Origin: Ulva prolifera
Taxonomy: Eukaryota; Chlorophyta; Ulvophyceae; Ulvales; Ulvaceae
Assembly (NCBI GenBank): GCA_023078555.1
Contig: CM041202.1
Location: 2,476,022-2,540,021, forward strand
Length of the DNA stretch: 64,000 nucleotides
Direction of reading: 5' to 3'
How positions within the stretch are numbered: position 1 is the first letter of the stretch; the number at the start of each line of letters is the position of its first letter. Made by a program: the position numbers and the translations under genes. Below are positions 1 through 11,326 of this stretch, one piece after another. The notes under the pieces were generated by a model, which was not told the DNA's origin, did not search any database, and saw only the letters and a list, made by a program, of their open reading frames with translations.

Positions 1-326
1 ATCCATGCAGCACGATGTTGCTGCATTGGATTGACGGAGGATGATACATGCCAAATCCCAATGCCCGCAGCAGATCGCCAGATCTCGCGGGATGCTGCAC
101 CCTGATCCGTACAGAGATCAACGAGCAGCGCGATTCCACAGTTCCACAGAGCTATCAGTAGCGAGGACAGCACAAAGCAGGGATGGACCTGGGCACATAT
201 ATTCCAAGTGTTTTGCTGTGATCGACACAATTACCTTTGGTCGATTGGGGCGCTCCTGTTCCAGTCATTCCACTGTGTGCTACATTGTTACCCGAGTCCT
301 TCTCTCCTGTCGTTTCTGTACGCTCG

Positions 327-2682
327 CTAGGGTGCCCAGCTCCCTGCGCTACCCGACAATTCAACACGCGCCGAGCGCAGGGCCGCCCGCGACAGCCTCC
401 GCCCGGTGTCCAGCATGCCGTGTAGCAGGCGGCCGGTGCCGAAGAAGTTTGCCATAAACACAAGCAGAGTGAGGAGGATGGAGAAGCCAAGGTAGAGGTT
501 CTGCTCGTTCCTGGAGCGCCCGGCGCCGGCGCGCTGCCGCAGCTCCAAGCCCGCCTCGCCGCGGAGCGCGAGGATGCTAGCGATGTAGGTGCCGATGATG
601 CCTAGCTCACAGGTCAGGGAGACGCCATGGAGCGCCAGCTTGTACCTTCAGTGGCAGTGGCGGGTCGTCAGGAGTGGTCCTGAATCAAGTAGGAGCAGTC
701 GAACCTGTTTCGCCCATTGCCCTATCATCTACACTTCTAAATAGTTGAACTCAAATTTGGGCCGTATACTGTTAGTTATAGGGCAACGGCATGGAAACCG
801 CGCGCCTGGCGGGTGTGGGATCAAGAGGATTTCTAGTCTTCGATTCCGGCCAAACTTTGTGCAGGACCGAGTATTCAAGCATGGACCAAATACCTCCCTA
901 AAGAGGCATACTAGGGCAGTCCCGTGTAGTCCAAGCACACGTCTCGGCGAGAAGTAGGCACCAAAGCTTGCCCAGATTGCAGTTACAGTGGCAGAGGGGC
1001 CATGCCAGAGGGGCCGTGCAGAGAAAAGGATCCCTGGATTTTGACCCGCTCGTGGCCAATTTTGGCCGCAGCCCATACACATAGCTGTCAGCAGGGGTGT
1101 CAATACTGGCATGCAGCTGCGGCTGCTGCGTTCTGATGGATTTCTTGTAAGCAAGCGTAACTACAGCTGCAGACCCTGGGCATGGCACCACAGAATCCAC
1201 CAAGGCAGCTCATGTTCCGAGTCAGATGCCGTTTGGACATCACAAATCCTTCTGTGGCAATCCACTGTTACAGTGGTCAGATCACTCAATTGCCCCATTT
1301 TCACCATTCAGTCATGCCATGCGACCAGAAACTGGCACCACAATCACACAGGCATTTGTATAAGAGCGGGTGATGAACGCCAATCGGCAGCCCATGACCA
1401 CTGCACCTGTTGTCAGTCAAGAATGAGAGCATTGCAGATCATGATTGCTGGTTAAGAGTGGCAAACGTCTCGAGATCGGACAAGAGGGCAAGACGGCACG
1501 AACGCATCCCTGCCAAAGTGGCGGGGCACGTGTCATGTCGCACCGGCGGGGCAAGTGCAGGTAGTGAGACCCCCTGGGTGGCTACAGGCCAAAGCATCGA
1601 AATCCTACCTTTGGCCTCTGGAGTGTCCTCGTTGATCTGTTTGCCAATGTATTGCATCGAAGAGGACACCAGTGCATCTACAACGGCAAGTGCCAGTTGA
1701 GTGCCTCCCATGATCTTCGTGTTGCTGCATGCTCTAGCTCCAGGCGTTTCTTTTGAGCAAGCTGCTACCTGTACAGCATTCGTGGGCCATGGACGGCCGA
1801 CCCCACAGCCGCAGTGGATTGGCTGTATGCCAATGCTTCTGGAGATTGCTATGCCAGCTGATCACCGCAATCACGCGAAACAGCTGCAGTGTGCAAGCCA
1901 ACATCTTCATCCTCTGACTGTGTGTGCAGACGAGAGGGGCATAGAGCAGGACGTCACAGTTTGCATGGCAGAGCAAACCTGCGTAAGCAAGATGTATCCT
2001 ACTTCCAGATCCGTAGCATTGTCCAAGCTGCGCAGCACTTGCTTGAGACCTCTCCAAAGGACATCACCTTGCAGTGTAAGCAGTTGCCCTCCAATCGGCG
2101 ACATTGCTTCCAAGGTCGTGCTCGCCAGGATCAGTGTAAAAAAAGAGTCCAGACCGATTGCAACGAGATGAACAACTGTGCTCCCAAACGGTTTCTGCAG
2201 AAAGCTCTCGCCGTGTGACATCGAGCCTTATATGACAGCTTCCCCGTGTCAATTCATTCGCTACAGATTGGGCAAGCAGTATCCACCTTTGACACGGGCT
2301 GGAAGAGCGGGAAAACAAAGTAAAACATCTGCAAGACGCCTTGAATAGGCCCAATCGTGTTGACAGGTGATATGAGGCCTAACGTGTTCAAGCCGATGAC
2401 TGTGGCAAAGGGTCCCATCGAGTAAAGACAAGGGGGCAACACAATCAGCGCAGAGGCCCCATTTCGTCGCCAGCCAAACACGTACACTATCAGAACAAGC
2501 AGCCCACTGCATGTACCAGCTATAAGATGCCATGCTCGCATATATCGAGGCTGCAGTGCTACCAGTTTCCATTGCTCGCTGATGGGCAGGCCCTTCAACA
2601 CCTCCCGCCGGTCCTGGGGATTCAAGGCGCTTCTCGTGGTTTCCGGCACATACGAATTGGCAGTGCTGTGGGTAGATTCCAT
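327..2682 (-). CDS. Unrecognised multi-span membrane protein (gene model incomplete)
   Basis: I do not recognise the family. Exon 1 (2682-2296) begins with ATG (MESTHST...) and encodes a soluble head with QDRREVLKGLP, then at least two hydrophobic spans. Exon 2 (2194-2068) and exon 3 (1704-1609) continue in phase with GT-AG borders and further hydrophobic stretches such as STVVHLVAIGLDSFFTLIL and LALAVVDALVSSSMQYI. A final exon (about 645-327) holds two more spans (ELGIIGTYIASILAL and LYLGFSILLTLLVFMANFF) followed by a basic tail. The phase after exon 3 does not match the final exon, so at least one exon between 646 and 1608 is missing from this model. An integral membrane protein is a reasonable inference, and six to seven spans is a rough estimate. 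No substrate or location can be named. It is transcribed away from GST-1. Confidence 0.5.
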
Positions 2683-3738
2683 CTGAGGTGATCTGAAAGT
2701 TCGAACGCGACCGGAAATTAGCCCGTACGCTGGCAAGTGCGTGGGGCTGACGGTGGTCATGTGCATACGTTGAACGCGATGACCTGTGACAGGATTGCTC
2801 CGATTGCAATATATCCACCGGGCATCGTCTGCATGGCTCTTGGTGTCAAGGCCACCGGATCAATGCACTCTACTGCTGAGTTCACAGCCACGCGAGACAT
2901 GCCCTGCGCTGTAATACTGAATCATAAGCAAATCACAGCTGATCTTGCTAAGTATGTTCGCATGGCGCAGTGTTTGAAAGGAAAATCGCGACTTGAAAAC
3001 GTAGCTGAGGCCCTGCCGGCCCTGTGCCGGGGTACCGGAAGTATCTGACCTGTCCAGTCAGAATTTTCAAATGGGGCATCGACCTTGACACACACCTCCA
3101 AACAACTGCAGCTGCGCAGCGTCCACCTGATCTGAAACATTGACATCTGCAGTCTGGCATGACTTGAAGGTGTGCGCATTGGAGAATGAACCCATTGTGC
3201 CTTTGGCCTGATGTTCGCACCATGTTTGCGCTCGGATATCATTGCCCTGCTGCAGTGAGCTTCCAGGTGTTACTGCACGTGCAGCAACGGTGCACTTGAG
3301 GCTTGACATTGGGCCATGCCACGAGAGACAGTGGCTGCGTGTTTGCCTCCGAACTTGGCGTGGGACAACGGTCTGACTTACAAATCAGTGACTCCCGACT
3401 GCCCGATAGACACGAGACGCTATATACAATAGTTTTGGGCTGCATGAGGGGTGGACCAGGTTGACTCACGTCAGGATGGCGTGACTGAGATTGCAACCGC
3501 TCGGCAACACCAACGTTGGCATGCACATCACACCACGTCCTCGTAACGCTGTCTTGAATGAAATTCGGCCAGGAGAATGTCCTAGCCTATAAGTTTGTGG
3601 GACCCATGTTGGTCGTGTTTGCAGCTGTCAAGTCGCGTGAGCCATTCCGTATTGTCCAGTGCCAACCTGCCCACCTGCGAGCAAGCGTGTGTATCGATCC
3701 TTAAAGGGCCATATTCCGTTCCCAACGTGCCTGAGAGG
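2683..3738. other. Divergent spacer between membrane-protein gene and GST-1
   Basis: About 1.06 kb separates two divergently transcribed starts. I see no convincing exon, RNA gene or repeat here. It should contain both promoters, but no TATA box or shared motif stands out. Confidence 0.4.
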
Positions 3739-6700
3739 ATGCCACGCACACTGTATTGGGCATCTGGGAGCCCGCCATGCTGGAGAGTCATGGCAGTGCT
3801 CAAAGCCAAGGGCTTAGAGTACGAGTCCAACATGCGATCAATCAGCAAAGGTGAGCCAAGGAAATGGTGCTGTACTGATATGGACCCAAGTCAACAGTTG
3901 CTTTGACAACGCTGCCTTGCTTTCAGGAGATTTCAAGACCGAAGAAGTACTGGCGATCAACCCGCGTGGCCAAGCCCCGACGTTTCGCGACGGAGACGTC
4001 ATAGTGAACGAAAGCATGGCTGCGATGCAATATTTGGATGAGGCATACCCAGACGTTCCTCTGTTACCGAAAAATGCCGCCGAGAGGGCTGTTGTCTATC
4101 AGAAGATGCACGAGGCTATTACGCTGCAGACATCTCTGACACCCCTCTTTCACATGGGCATGGGCGCTCAAGGTGATGATGAAGCGCAAAAGGTGTGACA
4201 GGACCATTTGTGAGAAGTTTGTGCAAAGGCCCGCACTAGTGCACGAACTTAGTACACGTCGAGAACGCGTCGTTCACAGTTCCAACCGTCACGCTCGTGC
4301 CCTGCCCTCCAAACGATCAGCTTCGCCCTTGCTGCCGGATGCGAGGTTGCAAGAGGGACCACTATCTCCATTGCGTACCAGCGATTTATATGCGACGAGC
4401 ACTCTCTGGCCACGCATCCACTCAAACAGCCAGAGGTGCAAGACGTCTGCGAAGCTTTTGCATACCGTAATGCTAACGCGGGCCGCGCTCAAGCTGACAT
4501 GTATACAATCAGGTTGAAATCAAACATCTAGTCATGGTTCCTCGGGTACAGCATGTTTGACCAGCCGTTCGCAGTTGTGCTGATCGGGACTGATCTGAAG
4601 CAAGAATGCTTGGCCATCCGCCAGGCACGCATAATCTGACCAGTCCTGCAAACACACTGCAATTCTGATTCAGGCCCGGGCCGCAGCTCAACTCGCGCTC
4701 CTGCCTTGTGCGTAAAGTCGATCCCTGCAGCTGTGCAAGACTCACACAACAAAACGTATGCAGCACCAGCCCGTCCCTGTGGCACCATGCTCTCAGGTGC
4801 TTGTCAATGTCAACGATGGCACGCTGACAAGCCATGACTCATGCCAGAGCTGTATTGGTCCTTGTTCGTGTGTTACAAGGACAAAGCAAGCGAGGCAGGT
4901 AGCACCGCAAGCAAGAACCAGGGGATCCGCACACCAGGCAACAAGCCACACGCAGCACACACCTAAACACCCACGCAACGGCAGCACCCGCGCCGGCCAC
5001 AGCCACACAGCCACACAGCCACACAGCCACACACACGCCCACGCCCACACGCCCACCCCCACCTGAACCCCGCCCACCAGCCAGGCGCATGAGACCCGGA
5101 AGCACAAGCAGCCAAGGCCGCCGAGCAAACAAACATTGAGACTGCAACAACCCCCCCCAGCCCGGGGAGGCCCCCGCCTCCCCCAGCACAACCCCCCCAA
5201 GTCCAGCCCTCGCACACCACCCCGCCCGCCCGCAAACCCACACCCGTAACCCCCAAAGTCCAGCCCAGCCCGCCCAAACTACCCGGCTGCGTCCCAACGG
5301 CGGGCCACACGCAGGCGCACGGGGAAGACACCAGCGAAACGCGGCACGCCTGAGCCGCCACCACAACAAAGCGGACGAGGCTGCGAGCGCACACGCAGCG
5401 GCGACTGCCCACCACGCAGCCCGGGCGGGCGCGCAGCGCCGCTCAGGCCGGGTGGCCTTGTTCGTGTGCCTCTGTCTCTGTCCGTCTCTGCCCATGTGAC
5501 ACGCTGGTGTGCAACCACTAGGTCGTGCTGGCCCAGTATCATCAGCTGTATCGTTAGGGGTTAGACAGCTGTATCACTAGGGGATGATATCACCCTAACC
5601 CCTAACCCCTAACCCCAGTATCATCAGCTGGCCCAGTATCATCAGCCCCGCACATCCCAGCCATGTACATGATGACCGTCGGAGGTATCGTATGTTGATG
5701 CAGCTGTTCAGCTCATCTTGCACTATGAAGGCCCCACAGTGACCCACCACCTGTAGCAAGCACAGTTGTACATATGTTACCCAGCTGCCCAGCTGCAGTT
5801 ACCTCTGAATTTTACAGAAAGAATCTGCCCCGATGAATAAGCCACCAGACATCCAGGGCTACAGCTCGGATCTTCAACATATGACCCCTGCTGCAGCCTG
5901 GCTCGTGCTGCTCAAGCTGACGTGCCTACCACTCTCCTGCCACGCGCCGGGTTGCCTTGAAAACTTTGGATGCATGTTCAATTGGTGGGTCGTTTGCTCC
6001 TTCCATACGTGTTCCCTTCATTGCACTCAGATTCCGAGTCATCCGTTCTTACAGGCTGTCTCCATCACAAGAGTTCTGGCAGAGTTCTGTCTGTGGCAGC
6101 AGTGCCTGGGTAAGTGCTGTATGAGAGTGCGGTGAGACGGTTCAGGCACTAATCGTTGATGGCTATCAATACTGTATGGACAAAGTCCATTGGACATGCA
6201 TGACGAATCTGTGACTCATGCGAGAGCAGCAGTAAAGTAAAGTAAATCTGAATTTACTGAGCCGTATCCTATTGGACATTGACAACTCCGAATGAACGGG
6301 ACCACATATGCCGAAGGGGTAAACCACCTGGAAACCCCCCCTCAGACGACCGTATGCAACTCACAGGGCCTCCTCCTGTGCTAAGCGAGGTGGTCACGTA
6401 CGGCCGTTTCGATTCTCCAAAGCGCACGCAGAATCGAACCCACGCCCTCGGAGGGAAACAGAGGGGGTAGCTTTTAATCCGTCCTCAACCCATTGGACCC
6501 GCGATACAGTGATGCACTGTTTTTTGCAGTGATGCACTGTTGTTTGTTTGCTGCACACCTGCACCTCACCAGCAGTGGCCAGTGGGTCACCAGACAAAGT
6601 CAACGGTGGCAAGTTCTTGCAGTCATGGTAGAGCTTTGTATGCCTGGGTCACGGCCGGGCCGGGCTCATTGACGTACAGCAGTACTGATCGATACTGATT

Positions 6701-7667
6701 GATACTGACTGATCACGGTGATTTGCCAAATCATGTTTCGAGCTTGCAAACCCGGGAATGGTGTTTTAGAACTGATGCACATGTTCCCGCGTGCCCATCC
6801 ACCCCCAACAGCTGACGCATGGCCCCTGTACCTGTCTGTCAGCTCACTTGCAACTCAGGCCTCACGCACACTACACTGTACTACTGTGTATGCGGATGCA
6901 TGGCCAATGGCGCATTGTTCAGATTAGATGATATCGATTTCTGTGTGTTTTGCCATAGATGTGTGGAACACCCATACAGATTTGCCCACAAGCCACATGT
7001 GCATCTTGGCGGCACCCGCCGGCCTCTAAAGCCGGGAGAGCACCACTGCTGCCTGCGGACGCTGGCGTGAGATGCTTTGTGTGTGTGGCGTTCTGCTGCA
7101 TTACCTGCCGACCCGCGGTGCCAATGATCTGCCGTGCAGCACCCCTAACCAACACAATCTGCATCCCCATTCAGTCCATTACCTACCCGTAGCCACTGTG
7201 AATTGTGCCCGCAGTCAATGCGCTTGACCTACGTTTCTATACCCTGTAACAAATCAGTGGTGTAGCGGCCATGTGTCTGGATCGCCACGAAACGCTAGAC
7301 AATATGCAGTGTCCAACCCCTGTATCAGTCACCCCGTGTCAGCCCCAGTCAGCACAGTGTCAAAACCGTGCCTCACATGCAGGCGGCTTTCGAGGCCGGC
7401 CTGGAGAAGGCCCGCAAGGAGCTTGCGTTCTTCGAGGGCTATCTCGCGGCCGACCCGCCCTTCCTCTGCGGCCCGTCCCTCACCCTCGCCGACATCTGCC
7501 TCGCGGTCGTCATCTTCTTCCTGCAGCGCTCCGGCGCCATCCTCGAGGCCTACCCCCACCTCGCCAAGTACGCTGGGACGATGGCGGACCTGCCGGTGTT
7601 TGCCGACACGTGGCCGCCGCACTGGCGCGAGAGCGAGGCAAAGACATTCATGGCGCCGTACCTGTAG
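3739..7667 (+). CDS. Glutathione S-transferase, rho-like, GST-1 (intact)
   Basis: Three exons, 3739-3850, 3927-4192 and 7383-7667, encode 220 aa with consistent phases (1, then 0). The thioredoxin-like N-terminal domain starts MPRTLYWASGSPPCWRVM and carries NPRGQAPTF and VNESMAAMQYL, the usual glutathione-site region with its ES pair. The all-helical C-terminal domain is in exon 3 and ends TWPPHWRESE. The SPPCWR start and overall layout match my memory of fish rho-class GSTs, which conjugate glutathione to electrophiles or act as peroxidases in the cytosol. Exon 2 is 266 nt, as in GST-5, which makes these two one subfamily. Intron 2 is about 3.2 kb and holds most of the left-hand repeats. The two upstream ATGs in exon 1's vicinity are not needed, since this ATG aligns with the starts of all paralogues. 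The function class is confident; the substrate is unknown. Confidence 0.88.
4853..5490 (-). repeat. GC-rich dispersed repeat, copy A (in GST-1 intron 2)
   Basis: This is a C-rich block on the plus strand, strongly purine/pyrimidine biased, ending at 4853-4900 in the short motif tttgtccttgtaacac (read on the minus strand). The minus strand resembles the block at 15998-16560: both have a ccacccggc start, a ctccccggg-containing middle and a terminal cac motif in the same order. Open frames through it have no recognisable protein domain. It contains a small (cacacagc)n minisatellite at about 5003-5035. A decayed mobile element is likely, type unknown. Confidence 0.5.
5530..5655. repeat. Telomere-like interstitial repeat with flanking direct repeats
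   Basis: CCCTAACCCCTAACCCCTAACCCC lies at about 5592-5615, and an opposing ttaggggttag sits at about 5555, so the two can pair. The phrase gcccagtatcatcagc recurs three times around it (about 5531, 5614 and 5632). The unit reads CCCCTAA, a variant of plant- and animal-type telomere repeats. It lies inside GST-1 intron 2. Confidence 0.6.
6232..6513 (-). mobile_element. tRNA-derived SINE, apparently full length
   Basis: On the minus strand the element starts near 6513 with a degenerate tRNA-like head. It includes GAGGGCGTGGGTTCGATTCT, close to the variable and T arms of tRNA-Leu/Ser and containing a box-B match, while the T stem itself no longer pairs. A body of about 150 bp follows, ending in a simple (TTTACT)-type tail at 6232-6245. 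The body recurs in opposite orientation at 20943-21060, and shorter 3' fragments are seen near 44820 and 49045. Head, body and simple tail together define a SINE. No target-site duplication is obvious. It sits in GST-1 intron 2, antisense to the gene. Confidence 0.65.
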
Positions 7668-9896
7668 CGCGTGCGGAGGTGTAGCTGTGCGTGTGGCGGC
7701 TGCAATAGGCTGCGGCGGTGGGAGGGGGGATGTTTGGCTTCATGGCAGGCGCTCGTACCATTTAGAAGCAACGGGGTAAGATCAGCGTTCGTCCTCGCAG
7801 CTGTGGGGCGGGGGGGGGGGGGCACGCCTCTCGCCACATAGCACGGAAGCCATGCTGTGGCCATGCGTTCGCGTGGAGCTGCTGCTGCAGCTGCGCCTTT
7901 GTGGGGGTAGGCAGGCACACAGGGCGCCGGCTGGCAGTCCCTACATAGTGACACCACGCCACTCTGCAGATGCGGTGGTATGAGCGCTGGGGGGGGGGGG
8001 GGGGGGGGGGGGGGAGGGGGGGGGGGGGGGGAGGGGGGGGGCGTGTTCAGACGGCGGCGCAGTGACCGGTGGCGCAGAGATGTTCACTCACACTGGCAGT
8101 GATGTTTGCTTACGCTAGATCAGGCTAGCCCCTGCGGTGGTCGCGGCGCATTCGTCACGGAGGCCATGGTAACGTACATGGAAGGTGCATAGTAGGTATC
8201 TACAAGGCTGCATGTCGCACTAGGCGAGGGCATAGCTGTTTGCAAATCACTACAAGTACAGGCGCTCCGTGAGCACAGTGACGTGATCGTGGTGGTGATC
8301 CTGTCATGCACGGCGGTAGGTAAATCGACTTGGAGGGGTGGCTGTTTCGGCGCCATGTATGCTGGTGCGGGTGACGGTCCACTTATGTGTCCTTCTTATT
8401 TTGTCATGACTACCTCTGATAGCTGTAGAGCATAGAGATACTGATCTCACGAAGCATGATGCTTTGTGGTTACAGGTGTGCCTAAAGCCGCGTGCACGCC
8501 GGCACCAGCTTGTCGCTGCACCTGCTTCGTCAGCAATGGCGACAAACAGTGTAGGCTCAACGAACCATATGTTGCATGTAGGTCCGCAACAGGTTCCTTC
8601 AACTTGCCGCTCGACTTTCGTTCCATGAGCAGGGAATTTTTCACCAATCAGTTTCTGGAAGCCGCTGGGCGCACGCACCTAGCAGACTGTTCGGCACATT
8701 ACAAAACAGCAGTTTGCCCAGCACAATTGCGGCGCTAGTTGTTTAATGCATGCAAAGTGAGAATCTGGCAGAATCTGGGATGCGCATCCCCGGTGCGATC
8801 TACTGAGCTGTTCACGCATGTTCTACGGTCACCAAACCGGCGTGGTGCCTAGCTTCTGCAGGGGTCTAGTACAACTGCACACATGCAGACACTCTCTCGT
8901 GAGCGTGCGCGGATCAGGGACGTCTAGGTCACGGCTGGGAACACCCAGCCGGGCTGCAGCAGCGGGTGAGGGTGGGGTGTGAGAATTCAGTCCACATCAA
9001 AGAGTTCTCGCGTGGGGGCAGGCCCTCCTGCAAGTGTGGGGGTAGGCCCTCCTGAAAAGCGAACCTGTATGTACCCAGCCATATCCTGTGCCTTAATGGT
9101 TGGGGACTGTGCCATAAGCGGGCTGCGCTACACGAAGACGTGGCTCAGTTCAGCAAGTCACCTTGAATGAGCGCACTTCTGCTTGAACAAGGAAAGACAC
9201 TGCTGCAGTTTCATATGAAGTTGCATCACAACGTGCTCGGTCAGCAGGTTACAAGCAGAATGCCAGAAGTGCCACATTATAAGCTGACATGTAAGTGACC
9301 AGCCTTGGAGGCATCCATTTAGGGCCAGCTGCCATTGCCAGGCGCCACTTCAGAGACTCCTGGTATCTGTGCCTCACCGGCAAAGCAACTACAAACAAGG
9401 CGTCGCCACGAATTTCCAGGGTGTGCTGGTCGTCCCGGGTCCTGGATGCCATCCTCGGCAACAGGAAGCACTTCAGGAGCACTCCATAATACAAGCCATT
9501 GCAGCATGCAGACGCACCACCTCTACAAGTGTAAGAGCTCTGAGCCATGTCAGCTGGCGAGGCACGGGCGGTTGACATGCTCTGAGGTGGGCCTGGGCAC
9601 TGCAGCCTATGTGCCAGGTACAAGCATGGGAGTGCTGGAGCTGTGACGTGTTCTGCATTTAGGAACGCAGCTCTATGGCACTGCAGGTCGGCCTGACCGT
9701 TGACCTTGGCCCTCTTTCACGTAGTCCTTGTAGAGGTATGAAAGAGCAATTGCTCTTTCGCACTGCGTGCTCTGATGAAATGCCATTCTGGTCGATCTGC
9801 CTGTCAGCTGATCCTCTCTTGTACGTGCTTCTCTTCATGCACCAATCACGATGGCGCAAACAGAAATTCACCTCCGGCAATGAGTCTATAAAGTTG
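7668..9896. other. Spacer GST-1 to GST-2, with poly-G tract
   Basis: No gene is visible. A G homopolymer broken by only two A residues occupies 7989-8041. The right half (from about 9520) is duplicated upstream of GST-3. The rest appears unique and non-coding. Confidence 0.5.
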
Positions 9897-10164
9897 CCCC
9901 CGTATTGTCAAGTGGATGTGGTCATGGGCTGCATCCGATGATGCCATTCCCCTGGGCATCATTCGCTCCTGCAGGGCTCAGCATTTAGCGGTCTGCCCTG
10001 ATTATGCACCATCATGTTTCCATAGTGCTTGAGAGATGTAGATGGTTTGCTGATGAGCAGATATGCTGACGTTGCACTCACGGACTGAGCCCAACAGTGC
10101 CTTCGACGCACACATGCAGCAGCGAGTACGTCCTCGTAACCTGTCCAGCCGTCGCTATCAAATA
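9520..10164 (+). repeat. GST upstream duplication, copy 1
   Basis: Several blocks recur in the same order at about 11690-12323 upstream of GST-3. These include agagctctgag, ggttgacatg, gctctatggcactg/gctgtatggcactg, and cacgatggcgca/cactatggcgca. The offset is about 2.17 kb, so the array grew by duplication of a unit holding promoter plus gene. Confidence 0.6.
9897..9926 (+). promoter_or_regulatory. Conserved upstream block of GST-2
   Basis: The motif attgtcaagtggatgtggtc lies 268 bases upstream of the GST-2 ATG. Near-identical blocks sit 278 and 281 bases upstream of GST-3 and GST-4. Conservation of both sequence and distance suggests a core promoter or start-site element. The alternative is simply recent common descent. 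Confidence 0.5.
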
Positions 10165-11237
10165 ATGAGTCATCGCGTGCTGTACTGGATCTCTGACAGT
10201 CCCCCTTCATGGAGGGCCGCGGCAGTGCTGACCGAGAAAGGCTTACCGTTCCAGTTGAAGCGGTTGAACGAGTTCACGGGCATCATCCTTCCTGCGCTCT
10301 GCCGGGCGCCGTATGTATCCTCGAAAGATGTTTTCAATTCAGGATTGATGAGGCATTGCAATTGCTGTGGCACGCCCACGTCCCCTGTGCGGTTGTGCAG
10401 GCGAGCTCAAGTCAGACGAAGTCCTGGCGATCAACCCACGCGGCCAAGGCCCGACCTTCAAGGACGGCGACGTCATCGTGAACGAAAGTATGGCCTTGAT
10501 GCAATATGTTGAGGAGACGTACCCGGAGCCCCCGCTGCTTCCGGATCCCGCAGACAAGGTCAAGCGTGCGCTGGCGTGCCAACGTTTCCACGAGACATCG
10601 ACGCTGTACAGCGCCATGGCGCGCCATTCAGCCACTTTTCTACGCAATGATGACCAACGCAGTCAACACCAAAGAGGAACAGGTGCACCTTCTTGTTCTG
10701 GCCAAGCATGCATACCTCTTCAGATCACCTCTGCAGCATGTGCATGCATAACTCTACAGACGTCTGCAGCTGTCCTCAAATTCGATACCGTGGCGGTCCT
10801 CATATCGTGCCGTGCTTCTTTCACGCCATAGGTATACCTTGCATGCAACTGCACATGCATTGACGGTGCTGGTGCTGCGAAGTGCAGATCATCCGGTGCA
10901 TGTTGCCACCCCACCACCACACCACAGAGCCCACTCACGCACACCACGCAGACAGGCCAACTTCCAGAAGGGCATTGAGACGGCTCACAAGGAGCTGGCG
11001 ATGTTTGAGGGCTACCTGTCGGACGGCCGCGCCTACCTCGTGGGGGACATGTTCACGCTCGGAGACATCGCTCTCTCGACTGCCCTCTTCTTCGCTCAGC
11101 GCGCCGGCGCCAAACTCGCCAAGTACCCGAGTCTTGCGACGTATGCCGAGCGGCTGAAGGAGCGGCCGAGCCTGAAGGAGACGTGGCCGCCGCTCTGGCT
11201 CCAGACCGAAGGCTCCAACTGGCTCCAGGGTCTTTAG
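10165..11237 (+). pseudogene. Glutathione S-transferase GST-2, frameshifted, GC splice donor
   Basis: Exons by alignment with GST-3 are 10165-10279, 10401-10682 and 10956-11237. The N-terminal domain (MSHRVLYWISDSPPSWR, NPRGQGPTF, VNESMALMQYVEE) and the C-terminal domain (ending TWPPLWLQTEGSNWLQGL) are well kept. There are two defects. In exon 2 the stretch gcgccatggcgcgccattca at about 10611-10630 carries a 10-base near-duplication; it pushes the frame off after LYSAM, and the expected AIQPLFYAMM continues in another frame. Intron 1 begins GC (ACGG|gcatca) where GST-3 has GT. A TGTAA poly(A) signal at 11322 remains. The gene either died recently or contains an assembly error. GC-AG introns can be spliced, so the frameshift is the more serious lesion. 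Confidence 0.72.
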
Positions 11238-11321
11238 TTTTCAGAACAAGCCATAACCCCAATGACAACACCAGGGTATCACACTGTCACACCCAAACAC
11301 CCAGATGCAGTTTACAGACAG

Positions 11322-11326
11322 TGTAA
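11322..11326 (+). terminator. TGTAA poly(A) signal of GST-2
   Basis: TGTAA lies 85 bases after the GST-2 stop, the spacing typical of chlorophyte poly(A) signals. Confidence 0.6.

Noticed and set aside
6395..6513. Functional tRNA gene on the minus strand
   Set aside because: The box-B sequence is good, but the T stem does not pair and the acceptor ends do not match. The segment is the head of a repeat with other copies, so it was called a SINE.
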